The notes under the pieces were generated by a model that searched no databases, was not told the origin of the DNA, and worked only from the letters and a program-made list of their open reading frames with translations. A stretch of DNA of 64,000 nucleotides from Heterohyrax brucei (taxonomy: Eukaryota; Chordata; Mammalia; Hyracoidea; Procaviidae), in the NCBI GenBank assembly GCA_028571685.1, contig CM053162.1:66142351-66206350 (forward strand), written 5' to 3'. Positions 21,571 to 33,149 of this stretch are shown here, one piece after another (the stretch's first letter is position 1; each line of letters opens with the position of its first letter). Made by a program: the position numbers and the translations under genes.

Positions 21571-24500
21571 TTATCGTAGAGGTCTCATGCAGTGTTTGTC
21601 CTTTTGTCTCTGACTACTCTCACTCAACATAATGTCTTCCAGTTGAAACCAGGTTAGGAGATGTTTCCTGGAATCATCGTTATTCTTTATCATTGCATAG
21701 TGCTCCATTGAGTATATGTACCGCAGTTTACCCATCCATTCTTCCATTGTTGGGCATCTGGGTTGATTCCACCTTTTTGCTATTGTGGACTGTGCGCGAT
21801 AAACACTCTGGTGCATGTGTCCGTTGGTGTGAAAGGCCTTGAATCTGTAGAATATATTCCAAGTAGTGGAATTACTGGGTCAAATGGTATATCAATATCC
21901 ATTTTTTTAAGGAAGTGCCAGATTGCCTTCCAAAGAGGCTGGACTATTTTGCAACCCCACCAGCAGTGTAGGAGGGTTCCACTTTCTTCACAGCCTCTCC
22001 AGCATTTGTTGTTTTGTGTTTTCTGGATCATGGCCAATCTTGTTGGGGTGAGATGGTATCTCATTGTCGTCTTGATTTGAATTTCTTTAATAACTAAAGA
22101 TCGTGAACATGTCCGCATGTGTTTTTTGGCTGCCTGGATCTCCTCTTTAGTGAAGTATAAGTCCATCTCCTTTGCCCATCACTTAATTGGATGGTTTATC
22201 TTCTTCTTCTTGATATTTTGTAGTATCTTATACATTATGGAGATCAGGCGTCGATTTGACATAGAGTTGCCAAATATTTTTTCCCACTCTGTGGGTGTTC
22301 TTTAATTCTATTAATAAAGTCTTTGGATGAGCAAAAGTGTTTGATTCTTAATAGTTCCCATTTATCTACTTTCTCTTCTGTTTTTTGAGGTTTCTTTGAC
22401 AGATTTTGGAGTCTGTCCTCATTGTGTATTAAAACTTCCATTGTTGTTCCTACCTTTTCTTGGATGAGCTTTATTGTTTTAGGTTTGATATTTAGGTCTT
22501 TTATCCAGTTGGAGTTGGTTTTTGTATAAGGTGTAAGATATGGATCTTGATTCAGTGTATTGCAGATGGATAACCAATTCTGCCAGCACCATTTGTTGAA
22601 GAGACTGTTTTTACCCTAGTTTAATGTCTTAGGGCCTTTGTCGAATATCAACTGTTCATAGGCAGATGGTGTCATCTCTGGGGTCTCAGTTCTGTTCCAT
22701 TGATCAATCTGTCTGTTCTTGTACCAGTACCAGGCTGTTTTGACCACTGTGGCAGTGTAGTATGTTCTAAGGTCAGGTAATGAGAGGCCTCCAAGTGTGT
22801 TCTTCTTCTTTAGTAGTACCTTACTTATCCAGAGCTTCTTCCCTTTCCAAACAAAATTGGTGATTTGTTTCTCCATCTCATTAAAAAATGATGCTGGAGC
22901 TTGTATTGGGATTGCATTATATAAATAAATTGCTTTGGGTAAAATAGACATTTTCACAATGTTAAGTCTTCCTATCCATGAGCAGGGTAGGTTTTTCCAT
23001 TTATCTAAGTCTCTTAGTTTCTTGTAGTTCTCTTTGTAAAGGTCTGTTGTTCCTCTGGTTAGATTAATTCCTGGGTACTTTATCTTCTCAGGGGCTATCA
23101 CAAATGATATAGATTTGATAATTTCCTCCTTAACAGTCTCGTTGTTGGTATAAAGGAATCCTACTGATTTACTTATGTTTATCTTGTATCCTGAGACTTT
23201 GCTGAACTCTTCTATCAGTTTGAGTAACTTACTTATAGATTCCTTGGGGTTCTCTGCATATACAATCATATCATCTGCGAACAGGGAGATTTTAACTTCC
23301 TCTTTGCCGATGCAGATGCCCCTTATTTGTTCGTCTTGTCTAATTGCTCTGACTAGAACTTCTAGCACAATGTTGAATAGGAGAGCTAACAGCAGGCATC
23401 CTTGTCTGGTTCCTGATCTCAGGGGAAAGTCTTTCAGTCTCTCTCCATTCAGGATGATGCGAGCAGCTGGCTTTGTATAAATGGCCCTTATTGTGTTGAG
23501 GAATTTGCCGTCTATGCCCATTTTGCTAAGAGTTTTTAGCATGAATGGGTGTTGGACTTTATCCAATGCCTTTTCGGCATCAATGGACAAAATCAGGTGA
23601 TCTTTGTCTTCTGTGTTATTTATGTGGTTAATCACATTAATTGTTTTCCTGATGTTGATCCAGCCTTGCATCCCTGGTATGAATCCCACTTGGTCATGAT
23701 GGATTATTTTCTTGATATGTTGTTGTATTCTGTTGGCAAGAATTTTGTTGAAGATTTTTGCATCTAAGTTCATGAGTGATATCGGTCTGTAGTTCTCTGT
23801 CTTTGTTGGATCTTTCCCGGGCTTAGGTGTCAGGGTTATGCTGGCTTCATAGAATGAGTTTGGGAGTACTTCATCCCTTTCTATACTGTGAAATAGTTTC
23901 AATAGTATTGGGGATAACTCTTCTCTAAATGCTTGGTAGAATTCTGCCGTGAAGCCATCTGGACCCAGACTTTTTTGGGTTGGCAGTGTTTTGATGACCT
24001 TTTCAATCTCTTCCTTTGTGATGGGTTTATTAAGTTGTTCTGCTTCACGTTGTGATAATTTGGGTAGGTGGTATGAGTCAAGGAATTTGTCCATTTCCCT
24101 TAGGTTTTCAAATTTGTTAGAGTACAGTCTTTCATAGTATTCTGTTATGATGTTTTTGATTTCTGTTGCATCTGTGGTGACAACTCCCTTCTCATTTCTA
24201 ATTTGGGTTGTTTGTTTCCTTTCCTGCTTTTCTTTAGTAAGTTTAGCCAGTGGTTTATCAATTTTGTTGATCTTTTCAAAAAACCAGCTTTTGGTCTTTT
24301 CAATTTTTTCAATTGTTTTTCTGTTCTCTAATTCATTTAGCTCTGCTCTAATCTTTATGATCTCCTTTCTTCCAGTGCCCGAGGGGTTCCTCTGTTGTTC
24401 TCTTTCTACTTGTTCAAGCTGTAGAGCTAGTTCCTTGATTTAGTTTCTTCCTTCCCGATGTGTGCATTTATGGAGATAAACAGACCTCTGAGCACTGCTT

Positions 24501-25374
24501 TGGCTGTATCCCATAGGTTCTGGTAGGAAGTGTCTTCGTTCTCATTGGAATCCATGAATTTCTTTAATTGATCCCTGATTTCCTCTATAACCCATGTTTT
24601 TTTGAGCAAGATGTTGTTCAGTTTCCAAGAGTTCCACTTTCTATCTCTGTTTTTTCTGCTATTGATTTCAACTTTGATGGCTTTATGATCTGAGAAGATG
24701 CTTTGCAGTAATTCAATGGTATGGATTTTGTTGAGCATTGCATTATGGCCTATCACATGGTCAATTCCGGAGAATGTTCCATGTGCACTGGAGAAGAAGG
24801 TGTAGTTGTCTGCTGAGGGGTGGAAAGTTCTGTATATATCAATGAGGTTTAGTTGGTTAATTATGTCAATGAGGTCTTCTGTATCTTTACTGAGTTTTTT
24901 TCTAGATGATCTGTCTAGTAACGAGAGTGGAGTGTTAAAGTCTCCCACTATTATTGTGGAGTCATCTAACTCTCTTTTGAGCATAGTCACTGTTTCTTCG
25001 ACATATTTAGGTGCTCTGACATTAGGTGCATAAATGTTTAATATAGTTAAGTCTTGCTTGTGTACTGAACCTTTCAGCAATAAATAGTGTCCATCTTTGT
25101 CCACGATGGTGGATTTGACATTAAAGTTGATTTTGTCTGAGATTAGAATTGCTACCCCTGCTCTTCTTTGTTCATTGTTAGCTTGATATATATTCTTCCA
25201 TCCTTTAATTTTCAGTTTGTTCCTGTCTTTAGGTCTCAAGTGAGTTTCTTGTAGACACTATATGGATGGGTCGTGTCTTTTGATCCAAGATGACACTCGG
25301 TGTCTCTTTACTGGAGCATTCAGTCCATTCACATTCAATGTAACTATTGATAGGTATGTGTTCACTGCTGCCAT
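21571..25374 (-). pseudogene. L1 ORF2 (endonuclease/reverse transcriptase), disrupted
   Basis: From ATG at 25374 to about 21571 this spans some 1,268 codons, the usual ORF2 size. The first codons encode the hallmark 'TLNVNGLNAP'. The endonuclease frame (25239-24427) keeps 'GDFN' and 'SDH' motifs. The reverse-transcriptase frame (24094-22616, 492 codons) keeps 'FADD' (about 23270-23281), 'RQGC' and 'PKPGKD', so the catalytic aspartates are present. The C-terminal cysteine-containing region is at 22166-21571 in two frames. Defects seen: TAG at 25258-25260 in the endonuclease, a frame shift near 24440, and further breaks near 22616, 22244 and 21800. The protein would nick the target and copy the L1 RNA; this copy cannot produce it whole. 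Confidence 0.92.
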
Positions 25375-25628
25375 TGTGATATGTTTATTTTTACATTGAT
25401 GTTTTCTCTGTTGTTCTTATTAGTCTGTTCTGAGACACTCTTTTTTGTGAGTTGATTTTTCACCTTTTTCAGAGCTGGTTTTATAGTTGTGGAGACTCGT
25501 GTGTTATATTTCTTGAAATGGTATGATACATCTTCGTTGTGCTTTACAGCTGCCCCTATGAACCCCCTTAATAAACTATTTATAAACCCAATTTTAATTA
25601 CTACCAGTCTGATCATCTTCCTCTCCAT
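25362..25628 (-). other. Small open frame between L1 ORF1 and ORF2
   Basis: A lysine- and asparagine-rich 88-codon frame starts 'MERKMIRLVVIKIG' and overlaps the ORF2 start. Two other L1 copies have an ATG at the same place in the same frame: 39013 (73 codons) and 58675 (stops after 36 codons). Human L1 has only a very short inter-ORF gap, whereas here it is about 0.4 kb. Whether this is translated or just open by base composition is unknown. Confidence 0.35.
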
Positions 25629-25790
25629 CTGGAAGGACTATAACGACTGTAGTACATGCCTCTTTTATTATGATGACGCCATAGTTTTCATGATGATCAC
25701 TGGATTGCTTCTTTCCAAATCAAAGTTGTGATTGAATTTGGAGCCTTCCCTAAATGAGTATTAAGTAGTGTGTCGTTCTAAAACATAAAG

Positions 25791-26749
25791 TTAGTGGTTT
25801 CGTTCTTCTAAGCCAAAGCCAAGAACTTCTTTCAGTATTTCTTGTAGTTTGGGTTTGGTTTTTACAAAGTCTCTGAGTTTCTGTTTATCTGGAAATGTCT
25901 TAATTTCATTTTCGTGTTTGAAAGACAGTTTTGCAGGATATATAATTCTTGGTTGGAAGTTCTTCTCCTTCAAGACTTTGAATGTGTCGTGCCACTGTCT
26001 CCTTGCCAGCATGGTTTCTGCTGAGAAATCTGATGAGAGCCTACAGGGTTTCCCTCTGAATGTTAGCTTTGCCTTGAGTCTTGCTGCCTTTAAGAGTTGC
26101 TGCTTGTGTTTCATTTTGTTAAGCTTGATTATAATATGTCTTGGAGTCTTTCTTTTGAGTTCTATATTGGGTGGCGTACGATATGCATCTGAGATGTCTA
26201 TATTCTCTTCCTTCATGATTTCTGGGAAGTTTTCTTTCAGCAGCTCAGCAACAATGCTCTCTGTGTTCTCAGATGTCTCACCCTGTTCAGGGACTCCAAT
26301 TAATCGAAGTTGTTCCTCTTAATAGAGTCCCACATGCTTCTTAATGTTTCTTCATTTTTCTTGTTTCTTTTTTCTGATTTCTGCTCATAGACACTGGTAT
26401 CAGTAGCTCTGTCTTCCAAGTCAGAAATTCTTTTTTCCATTTGTTCCATTCTGTTTTCTTGGGTTTGCATGGAAGTTTCTATGTCTTTGATTTTCTTCTT
26501 GATCTGTTGGATTTCAGAGTACTGATGTTCCATCAGATCGAACAACTTGCTTAATTTTTCATTTTGTTCTGCTGCATTTTGTATAAGGTCTAGAAGGGCC
26601 CTGTATATAATCAATTTGTATTCACTTCCTGATGCTTTCATAAAAGTTTCTTCATCTGGAAAACTCCTTGGTTGCTTTGTTTGGGAGCCTTCTGAAGCTA
26701 TGAGTGATTGCTTGTATGCCACAATTGTCTGTTGCTTTTTGGGTCCCAT
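25791..26749 (-). pseudogene. L1 ORF1 (RNA-binding coiled-coil protein), frameshifted
   Basis: ORF1p binds L1 RNA as a trimer. The N-terminal part (26749-26300) starts 'MGPKKQQTIVAYKQS' and contains heptad-rich coiled coil ('LSKLFDLMEHQYSEIQQIKK', then 'MEKRISDLEDRA'). The C-terminal part (26216-25791) has the RRM/CTD signature 'RHIIIKLNKMKHKQQLLKAA' and 'RLSSDFSAET'. The two are out of frame because one G is missing at 26309-26310 compared with the L1 copies at 39.7 and 59.35 kb. Otherwise it is intact. Confidence 0.9.
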
Positions 26750-27706
26750 GTGAGTATATAGAGGCTGGAAGAGGTACTGTGAGGATGGATTGCAAATGTT
26801 TCTCTAGGCTGTCTTCAAATGTAAAGCAAAAGGTATCTGACCAGTTCACAAGTCAGTTAGGTTTTCAGGTGTAGAGGTCCCTCTTCCCATCTGACAAGGT
26901 AAGCGTCACTGTATCCAACCCCAGATGATAACAAACTAGTTCAGAATACAGCACTGCTAGTGCCCTGATAGCCTCTGCTGACAGGGCCTAGCCTTATCCA
27001 ACACTGCGTCAAGTACTGGTTTTGTGATAGAAAAGCGCTCTCTTGTGGGCAGGCTCTGGCTCCCAAGCTAAGAATTAGGTCCAGCTGCGGCCACTGTACC
27101 CAAGATGGCGTCCTCCACACAGACAGCAGACAGGGGGGCTAAAGATGCCCAGAGGCAGCAATTCCTCTGCTTCTGTTGCAGGGCCCCCAATGTAGGCAGC
27201 ACTATGCAAAATCACTACTTTTCTGTCGGAGAAGCGCTGTCCCGCTAAAATCTCGGTACCAACATGGCGTCCCGCACCCAGACCGTGAAGCTTGGCACAA
27301 ACCCCGCTGAGGCAGCTACAAAACGAAAGGCTCAAAGTGTCTAGATTAACAGAGTCCCGAGCCTGGCTCTCAGAACATGGGAATTTCGCCTGCCTATCCC
27401 CCAGCAGCGTGTCTGAGTCCAGCCGCCGGGCAAGGCCCAGCTCCGCCCGCCAGCCGAGACAGAGGAAAAAAAAAGTCAAAATGGTGCGTTTACCTTCGGT
27501 CCGTGAGAGCCGGGGCTAGCCAGGAGCGGGAGTCAGCGAAGGAGAGGAGGTTTTTCGCTGAGTGGTATGAAGTCCCAATTAACAGCTCTGTGCCGTGTCC
27601 TGAGGCTGATTAGGTGATCAGAAGGCTCTGTTTGATTGTCAATTCAGGTCTTGGTTTCCAGAGGGATGTAAGGAGACTGGGGCTTAGTCCGCCATCTTGA
27701 CTCCAC
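26750..27706 (-). promoter_or_regulatory. L1 5' UTR / internal promoter region
   Basis: About 0.96 kb upstream of ORF1, markedly richer in GC and CpG than the rest of the window (27220-27560). L1 5' UTRs carry an internal RNA polymerase II promoter. No specific factor sites are claimed. Homologous 5' UTRs are at 40110-41117 and 59795-60781. Confidence 0.7.
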
Positions 27707-27840
27707 CCAAAGAGTATTGTCTTCTGTGCATAGGCCTTTCCTTAAGTCCTTAGAATAGTAATTCCATACAATATTTGTTGTTTTGTAGCTGATTGAGTTC
27801 ACTCAGCATGTCTTCCAGTTGATTCCAGATTATGAGATGC
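27707..27840 (-). mobile_element. Older L1 3' region, right segment
   Basis: Continues the element at 19531-20552 across the 7.1-kb insertion. It begins with the second copy of the 18-bp duplication and follows the L1 order seen at 21520-21640 ('AAAGAGT.TT.TCTTCT', 'CACTCA.CAT', 'TCTTCCAGTTG'). Confidence 0.75.
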
Positions 27841-28411
27841 ATACCTATATTTACTACAGTAAAAATTCATAACCATTATAAATTTATTTAATAATTTGTA
27901 TATTTTGAAACCTATCATTTTGCCATTTCAAGTAAAATTCAAGGTAAAATGAGACAAGATATAATTTATATTAATAATGGTGCCATTTACAAGTTATAAT
28001 CACAGAACTTTTTATAGCTGCTGTCACTGTGATGAAATATAATAAGCAAAAAAAATATCATTTGGATTCCTTTTTAATGTATCTTTGTACTTGAGAGACC
28101 AAGTTAGGCACTTTGATAAAGGGTTACATACTGAACATACTGAATTGGCCTGTCCCTCTACTCTCAAGAAATGAGACATTGAAAACTCTGAGCAGCATAG
28201 TTGTACTTTGACATACACAAGTCACCATAATTTGGAATCAACTTACTCTCAACTGGTTTTGGAGTCTAGAAAATTGAAATACTATAATTAATAAGTTCCA
28301 TCTAATAATTCTGTACCATTATGAAAGTATGACGTTTTTGACTGAGCATGAAAATTTATGAATGCTTATAGCAATCAGGATTATTTGAAATGTATACTTA
28401 CTATCTATACA
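27841..28411. other. No recognised feature
   Basis: AT-rich sequence; the only structure seen is weak A/T runs. Confidence 0.4.
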
Positions 28412-28570
28412 GGAAACCCTGGTGGAATAGTGGTTAAATGCTATGATTGCTGATCAAAATGTCTGTAGTTCAAATCCACCAGATCCTCCTTGGAAAGTAT
28501 GTTGGTAGTGCTACTCTGTCCTATAGGATCACTAGGAGTCAGAATCGAGTAGATGGCAATGAGTTTGTTA
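28412..28570 (+). mobile_element. AfroSINE (short form)
   Basis: 'GGAAACCCTGGTGGAATAGT' start, 'GTAGTTCAAATCCACCAG' B box, 'CTACTCTGTCCTATAGGATC', 'GAGTAGATGGCAATGAGTTT' tail. Confidence 0.92.
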
Positions 28571-28576
28571 TCCATA

Positions 28577-28610
28577 AATATATGTGTGTGTGTGTGTGTG
28601 TGTGTGTATG
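28577..28610 (+). repeat. (TG)n microsatellite between two AfroSINEs
   Basis: 'ATATATGTG' followed by an uninterrupted TG run of 11-12 units. It sits exactly between the tail of one SINE and the head of the next. Confidence 0.95.
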
Positions 28611-28772
28611 TAAACCCTGGTGCCATAGTGGTTAAGGGCTACAGTTGCTAATCAAAAGGTCAGCAGTTCAAATCAGCCAGGTACTCCTTGAAAACTCTAT
28701 GGGACAGTTCTTCTCTCTCCTATAGAGTTGCCATGACTCAGAAATGACAGCAGTGTGCTTAGTCTCCTTGTT
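28611..28772 (+). mobile_element. AfroSINE (short form)
   Basis: 'AAACCCTGGTGCCATAGTGG' start, 'AGCAGTTCAAATCAGCCAGG', 'AAAACTCTATGGGACAGTTC', diverged tail 'TTAGTCTCCTTGTTT'. Confidence 0.9.
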
Positions 28773-30278
28773 TATTTCATATACAAGTATATGTGCATAT
28801 ATATCTGAGTAAGATTGTGAATATCCAACATTAATATCAGAGGTGTGTAAGAAATACAAATGAAAGCATCTCTCTTTTTTAATACACAACAGATGATCAT
28901 AAACTACCACTGTAAAAAAATAGAAACAATATTTTAAGAAAGTATAGTAAAACCACAATATTAAAATAATAGCATTTCTTTCAAGGTAACCCTTGAGCTA
29001 TATTTACTGTATTCAGCCTAATCCTGCACTGCAAACTTCAGCCACCAGAGTGGCGTTAAGTGCACACCCACTAGTCCCCTCCTCATGCGCTCCTTCTCTG
29101 AATGTTTAGGACCTTGGGCCCCCCATTCAGCCTTCCTGAAGGCTCAGTCCTGCCTTGACCGCGGGGCCATGTTTGCAGGAATCACAAGTTCTTCATACTG
29201 ACTCATCCTCAGCAGCAATTAGGTAGCACTTCATGTAGGACACTGTCACTTTTGGAGACTTTCTACTGTCACTCACTTGAAGGTGGATGGATTCTTCTTT
29301 TGATCTGCTCATCACTACTGCCACCCAGGACGAGCCCAAGTCAATTTGCTAGACTCATAAATTGTTTTCTCACCAGCAATGTTCTGTATTATAGATCTTC
29401 AGATAACAGAGCTGTGTGTTTTGCTCACCAATTTGTCTCCATGGTCTGGCATAGTACACAAGTCAGAGCTTAATATGGATATCGGCTAAATGAATCACTG
29501 AACGAGTAACCTCCATCTTTGGGAGGAAGCAGATATAGCTGTCGATATCTTCCTTTTATTACCGATTTCCTGTTCTAGAATGTTGATACTGTACTCTCCT
29601 TGTAGAATTGGAACTTACCCTGCTTCTGGCAGACCCCAGTCCCCAACACCATCCTAGGTGCTACCTGTAGACTTCCGTGGGGTATGCCAGCAGCCTTCTG
29701 GCTTTCACATGACATATAACCATCCTGTGTTCTCTAATCCTGTCCCTTTGGAAACTATGTTAATTGGTGAGCCTGTCCAAACCAAACTGTATATCATACG
29801 TGAATATTCATATAACCTATGGAAACAAAATTGAAATGTATTGCTATTCCTAACCCCAAACCGTATGTATGAGCTGTTACATAATCATAGACTGCCTTTC
29901 CTCTTTATTAGAGGAAGATGGAAATTAGGATTTTAGTGGAATTCTGAAAAAGTCACTAGTATAGTTAACTGAAGTCTTAAAGCCTGAATTACTACAAATT
30001 TTGGCTAATGGCTCTCCCTTTCCAATAGATTACAACCTGGACTCTTTTTTGCCTAGTTCTGTTGGGTTCTCAAGAGTGTTCTGTTCCTCCTGTGGATCCA
30101 TGCACCTGAAAAGAGACCTGTGAAAATTCCAGGCTGTTTGCTCTACCAGACCCTTGTCTTGTGTTCCTGAAGAGCTGAGCCTTATTCTTGGTCCTCATTG
30201 CCTGGTGTGGGTGAAATCTCTGGCCCTATGTATGATTCTCCTGCCATCTCCACTGCAAGTGTTGGTCCTGATTTTTTC
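28773..30278. other. No recognised feature
   Basis: Unique-looking sequence with two GC-richer patches (29030-29180 and 29600-29700). I could not assign them to an exon, pseudogene or transposon. Confidence 0.4.
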
Positions 30279-30292
30279 AAATCATTGTATTT

Positions 30293-31195
30293 TTTTTGGC
30301 TGGGTGAAATCAGTGACAGCACACATTAGAAACAAGAACAATATTAAGTGGATTTCAACATAACTTGAGTATTCCTTCCATCTTAACCCAATATTGCAAG
30401 GACAGAATAGCTGGGGCAGGGGGCAGGGGACCATGGTCTTAGGCAAAATCGAGGCCAATTGGCACAACTTGCGTTTTGCTAAGAGGGCTCTCTGCACCCC
30501 ACATTGGTGAGTGGTGTCTGGGGTCTTAAAAGCTGCCAAGCTATCATCTGAGGGCACAACGAATAGTCCCCACTCAGCAGGAACGGGTGCTCACCAAGGA
30601 CCAAAATGACGTGGGGTAAAGACTACCCAGAAGATAGAGAGACACAGGAGTGGGTACCTGCCCAGATGTGGGACCAGAAGAACCAGATGGTGCCCAGCCA
30701 CCACCAGTGATAGCCATGATGGAGCTCACTAAACTGAGTCTCACTGGCAACACAAGACTAAAAAGGGGTGCACCCTGAGATCTCCACTAAAAGACCACAA
30801 ATGATGGTCTAGTGGCTTCGGGGTTCCCCTGGGAGCATGGCCCCTGGCCCTGATGCTGCCCTTGCCCATAAATCATAATGAAGGTCCACTCTTCGGACAC
30901 ATATGGATTGAACTTGGTGACACAGAGTGACCATATATTGGATGCACTTTATGGTTCTGTGCATCTATAAGATATCATCCTGCTGACCTCTGGCTGGAGT
31001 AAGGGGAGTGAGTGGAGAGGAGGGGAAAGGAGACTGCTGGGAGGATGACATATGTATGGAGCAGAGAGGAATAGTGTGCTGCCACCGGGCAGGGAGAGCA
31101 CTGGAAGCTGCATATAGGTGGGCATGTAAATTTATATAGGAATGTACATTTTCACTCAGTCATAATAATAAAAAAAAGATATATATATATATGTA
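30293..31195 (+). mobile_element. 5'-truncated L1 (type A 3' UTR) with 14-bp target duplication
   Basis: Contains the whole 3' UTR of the same subtype as the 7.1-kb L1 (for example 'GGTGAGTGGTGTCTGGGGTC' and 'CACAGAGTGACCATATATTG'), ending in an A-rich tail with a TA run at 31177-31192. The exact direct repeat 'AAATCATTGTATTT' flanks it at 30279-30292 and 31196-31209. It is a standard truncated retrotransposition event. Confidence 0.93.
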
Positions 31196-31209
31196 AAATC
31201 ATTGTATTT

Positions 31210-31825
31210 CTTAACTTCTGATTTGACATCGGATAAGATCTTTGAATTTTGTTTCTGTTCATTGAAACACTCACCTGCACACTCGGAAATGATGATAAAT
31301 TGATATTAATTTCATAAACATAAGTGGCATTGTAACAGGAATCTAGATTGTGGCTAAATTCCCCTATTGAATGTTTCTTTGCAGAAATGAATTTCCCACT
31401 GAATGGAACCAAAAAATATATTCAACTCAGGACTGGTCAAGTGCCCATCATTTATAAGATTTAGCATTTTCTTTCTGTACCTTAGTATCCTCATAGTTAT
31501 TGAATATTACCTAGCACAATAATGTGCAAGCTGGATAGCTTATAAATTCTTACCTCTTAGTCTAATTCAAGGTACATTACCCTATGCATAATGATGAACA
31601 GCTAAAATAAGCAGGGTATTTTTCTAAATACAATTGAAGTAAAGCAGTCTACTCACAGTAAAAATATATTGAAATATTAAAAAGGATATTGAAACTCAGA
31701 GTATTGGAAAGTTATTAAAAGTATTCATGTCAAGAGGTAATTTTTATAATATTGATGCTACTTGATGGTACATAGTTTATTGGAGTTTTGATTTGTCTCT
31801 CATATTAGATGCTTCCTATTAGGCT
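31210..31825. other. No recognised feature
   Basis: AT-rich unique-looking sequence. Confidence 0.4.
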
Positions 31826-32035
31826 GTAAGGAGCCCTGGGGGTACAAAAGTTAACAGATCAGATGCTAATCAAAAGATTGGTGGTTTGAAGCCACCTAGT
31901 GACTCCACAGAAGAAAGATCTGGCAATCTGCTTCCATAAAAAATGTAGCCTAGGAAACCCTATGGGGTAAGTTTCACTGTATCACACTGGATTGCTATGA
32001 GTCAAAATAGACTTGATAGCTGCTAATAACAGCAA
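31826..32035 (+). mobile_element. AfroSINE (long form)
   Basis: Head 'GGAGCCCTGGGGGTACAAAA', 'TGGTTTGAAGCCACC' B-box region, an extra middle block 'AGAAGAAAGATCTGGCAATC' 'TGCTTCCATAAAAAATGTAG', then the shared 'CCTAGGAAACCCTATGGGG' and tail. About 45-60 bp longer than the short form. Confidence 0.85.
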
Positions 32036-32135
32036 TATTAGAATTAGCCCTACATAAAAAGGAGGGACCATGTCTTCTTTATTCAGTGCTGGCACACAGT
32101 GCAAGTTTGTTTATGAAGAATACTGAAAGAGTGCT

Positions 32136-32331
32136 CCCTGCTGCTGTTAGGTGCTATTGAGTTTCTTCTGATTCACAGAAACCCTAAGTGCAACAAAACG
32201 AATCACTGCTGGTCCTGCATCCTGCCCGCAATTGTTACACTTAAGTCAATTGTTGCAGTCAGTGGGTCAGTCCACCTCGTTGACAATCTCCCTCTTTTTT
32301 GCTGACCCTTTACTTTACCAAGCATGATGTC
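32136..32331 (-). mobile_element. RTE/BovB-like 3' end, left segment
   Basis: 'CTGCTGCTGTTAGGTGCTAT' microsatellite-like 3' terminus, 'AGTGCAACAAAACGAATCAC', 'GCTGACCCTTTACTTTACCA'. It continues after an inserted LTR at 32846-32905 with 'CCTTCTCCAAGGACTGATCC'. Confidence 0.85.
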
Positions 32332-32845
32332 TCTTTTAGAAAGCTGGTGCTCCTCTAACAGACATACCACAGAGTGAATGGCCTTAACAAAGAAAAATTT
32401 ATTTTTACACAATCTCGTAGGGTGCAAGTCCAAATTCAGAATGTCCATTCCAGGGGAAGGCTTTCCCCTTGTCGAAAGTCTGGTACTGCATCAGTCTTTG
32501 TTCAGGGAGCATCCTGGCACAGGAACCTCAGGTCTGAAGGATGCACTCTTTTACCGGTGCTGCTTTCTTGATGGTGCGAGGTTGCCAATTCTCTGCTTGC
32601 TTCCCTTTCCTTTTATCTCTTGCAGGATAAAAGGATTAAGGGTGGGACAGGCCATACTCCAGGGAAACTCCTTTTACAGTGGAGCAGGGAGATTATCCCA
32701 TGAGGAGATTCACAGCCCCATTCTTATCCTTTAACATATAGCATAGGAAAATCACAAAACGGAGGACAATCACAAGATACTAGGACTCATGGCCCAGCCA
32801 CACAACTACACATATTCTGGGGGGGACACATCTGGATCCACGACA
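32332..32845 (-). mobile_element. MaLR solo LTR inserted in RTE fragment
   Basis: Minus-strand LTR whose 5' end reads 'TGTCGTGGATCCAGATGTGT'. It contains 'GCATCAGTCTTTGTTCAGGG' and 'CTTGATGGTGCGAGGTTGCC' as reverse complements of blocks in the plus-strand LTRs. Flanks 'ATGTC' and 'GTGTC' are a 5-bp duplication with one change, and the RTE reads straight through once it is removed. Confidence 0.85.
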
Positions 32846-32905
32846 GTGTCCTTCTCCAAGGACTGATCCTTTCTGAGAACATGTTCATGTGTCATGATCA
32901 CTGTT
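32846..32905 (-). mobile_element. RTE/BovB-like 3' end, right segment
   Basis: Continues the RTE order seen near 2050-2100 ('CTTCTCCAGGGATTAGTCCC' there versus 'CTTCTCCAAGGACTGATCCT' here). Confidence 0.75.
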
Positions 32906-33149
32906 CCTTAGGGGGTGGGTAAAGACTAACTTCTGTCCCCTTCTGCTCCAACTGCCTTTTCTTTTTTCTTGGATTTGTACCCAGAATAAACAGGGAGTAA
33001 TTTTTTTCTATCTAGGTAACAAGTTTCTGTCCCTGCTTTTCTCTCAGTAAGAGATCCATAACATGTGAGAAGAACACAGATTTTCCTAAAGTATATGCCA
33101 CAGAGTCTTAAAAAAATAAAAGAATTGATTGACAAAAGTGTTTGAAAGT

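Larger units (their letters stand above)
20571..27706 (-). mobile_element. Near full-length L1 LINE (7.1 kb)
   Basis: It has a poly(A) tail (T13 at 20571-20583 on the plus strand), a 3' UTR of about 0.9 kb, an ORF2 relic, a 0.4-kb inter-ORF region, an ORF1 relic and a CpG-rich 5' UTR. It starts with an L1-like 'GGGTGGAGTCAAGATGGCGG' on the minus strand. Exact 18-bp target duplications flank it. L1 copies itself by target-primed reverse transcription. This copy is relatively recent: long frames survive, including the reverse-transcriptase active site. It is not active because ORF1 has a 1-bp deletion and ORF2 has stops and frameshifts. It sits inside an older L1 3' end. Confidence 0.95.
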
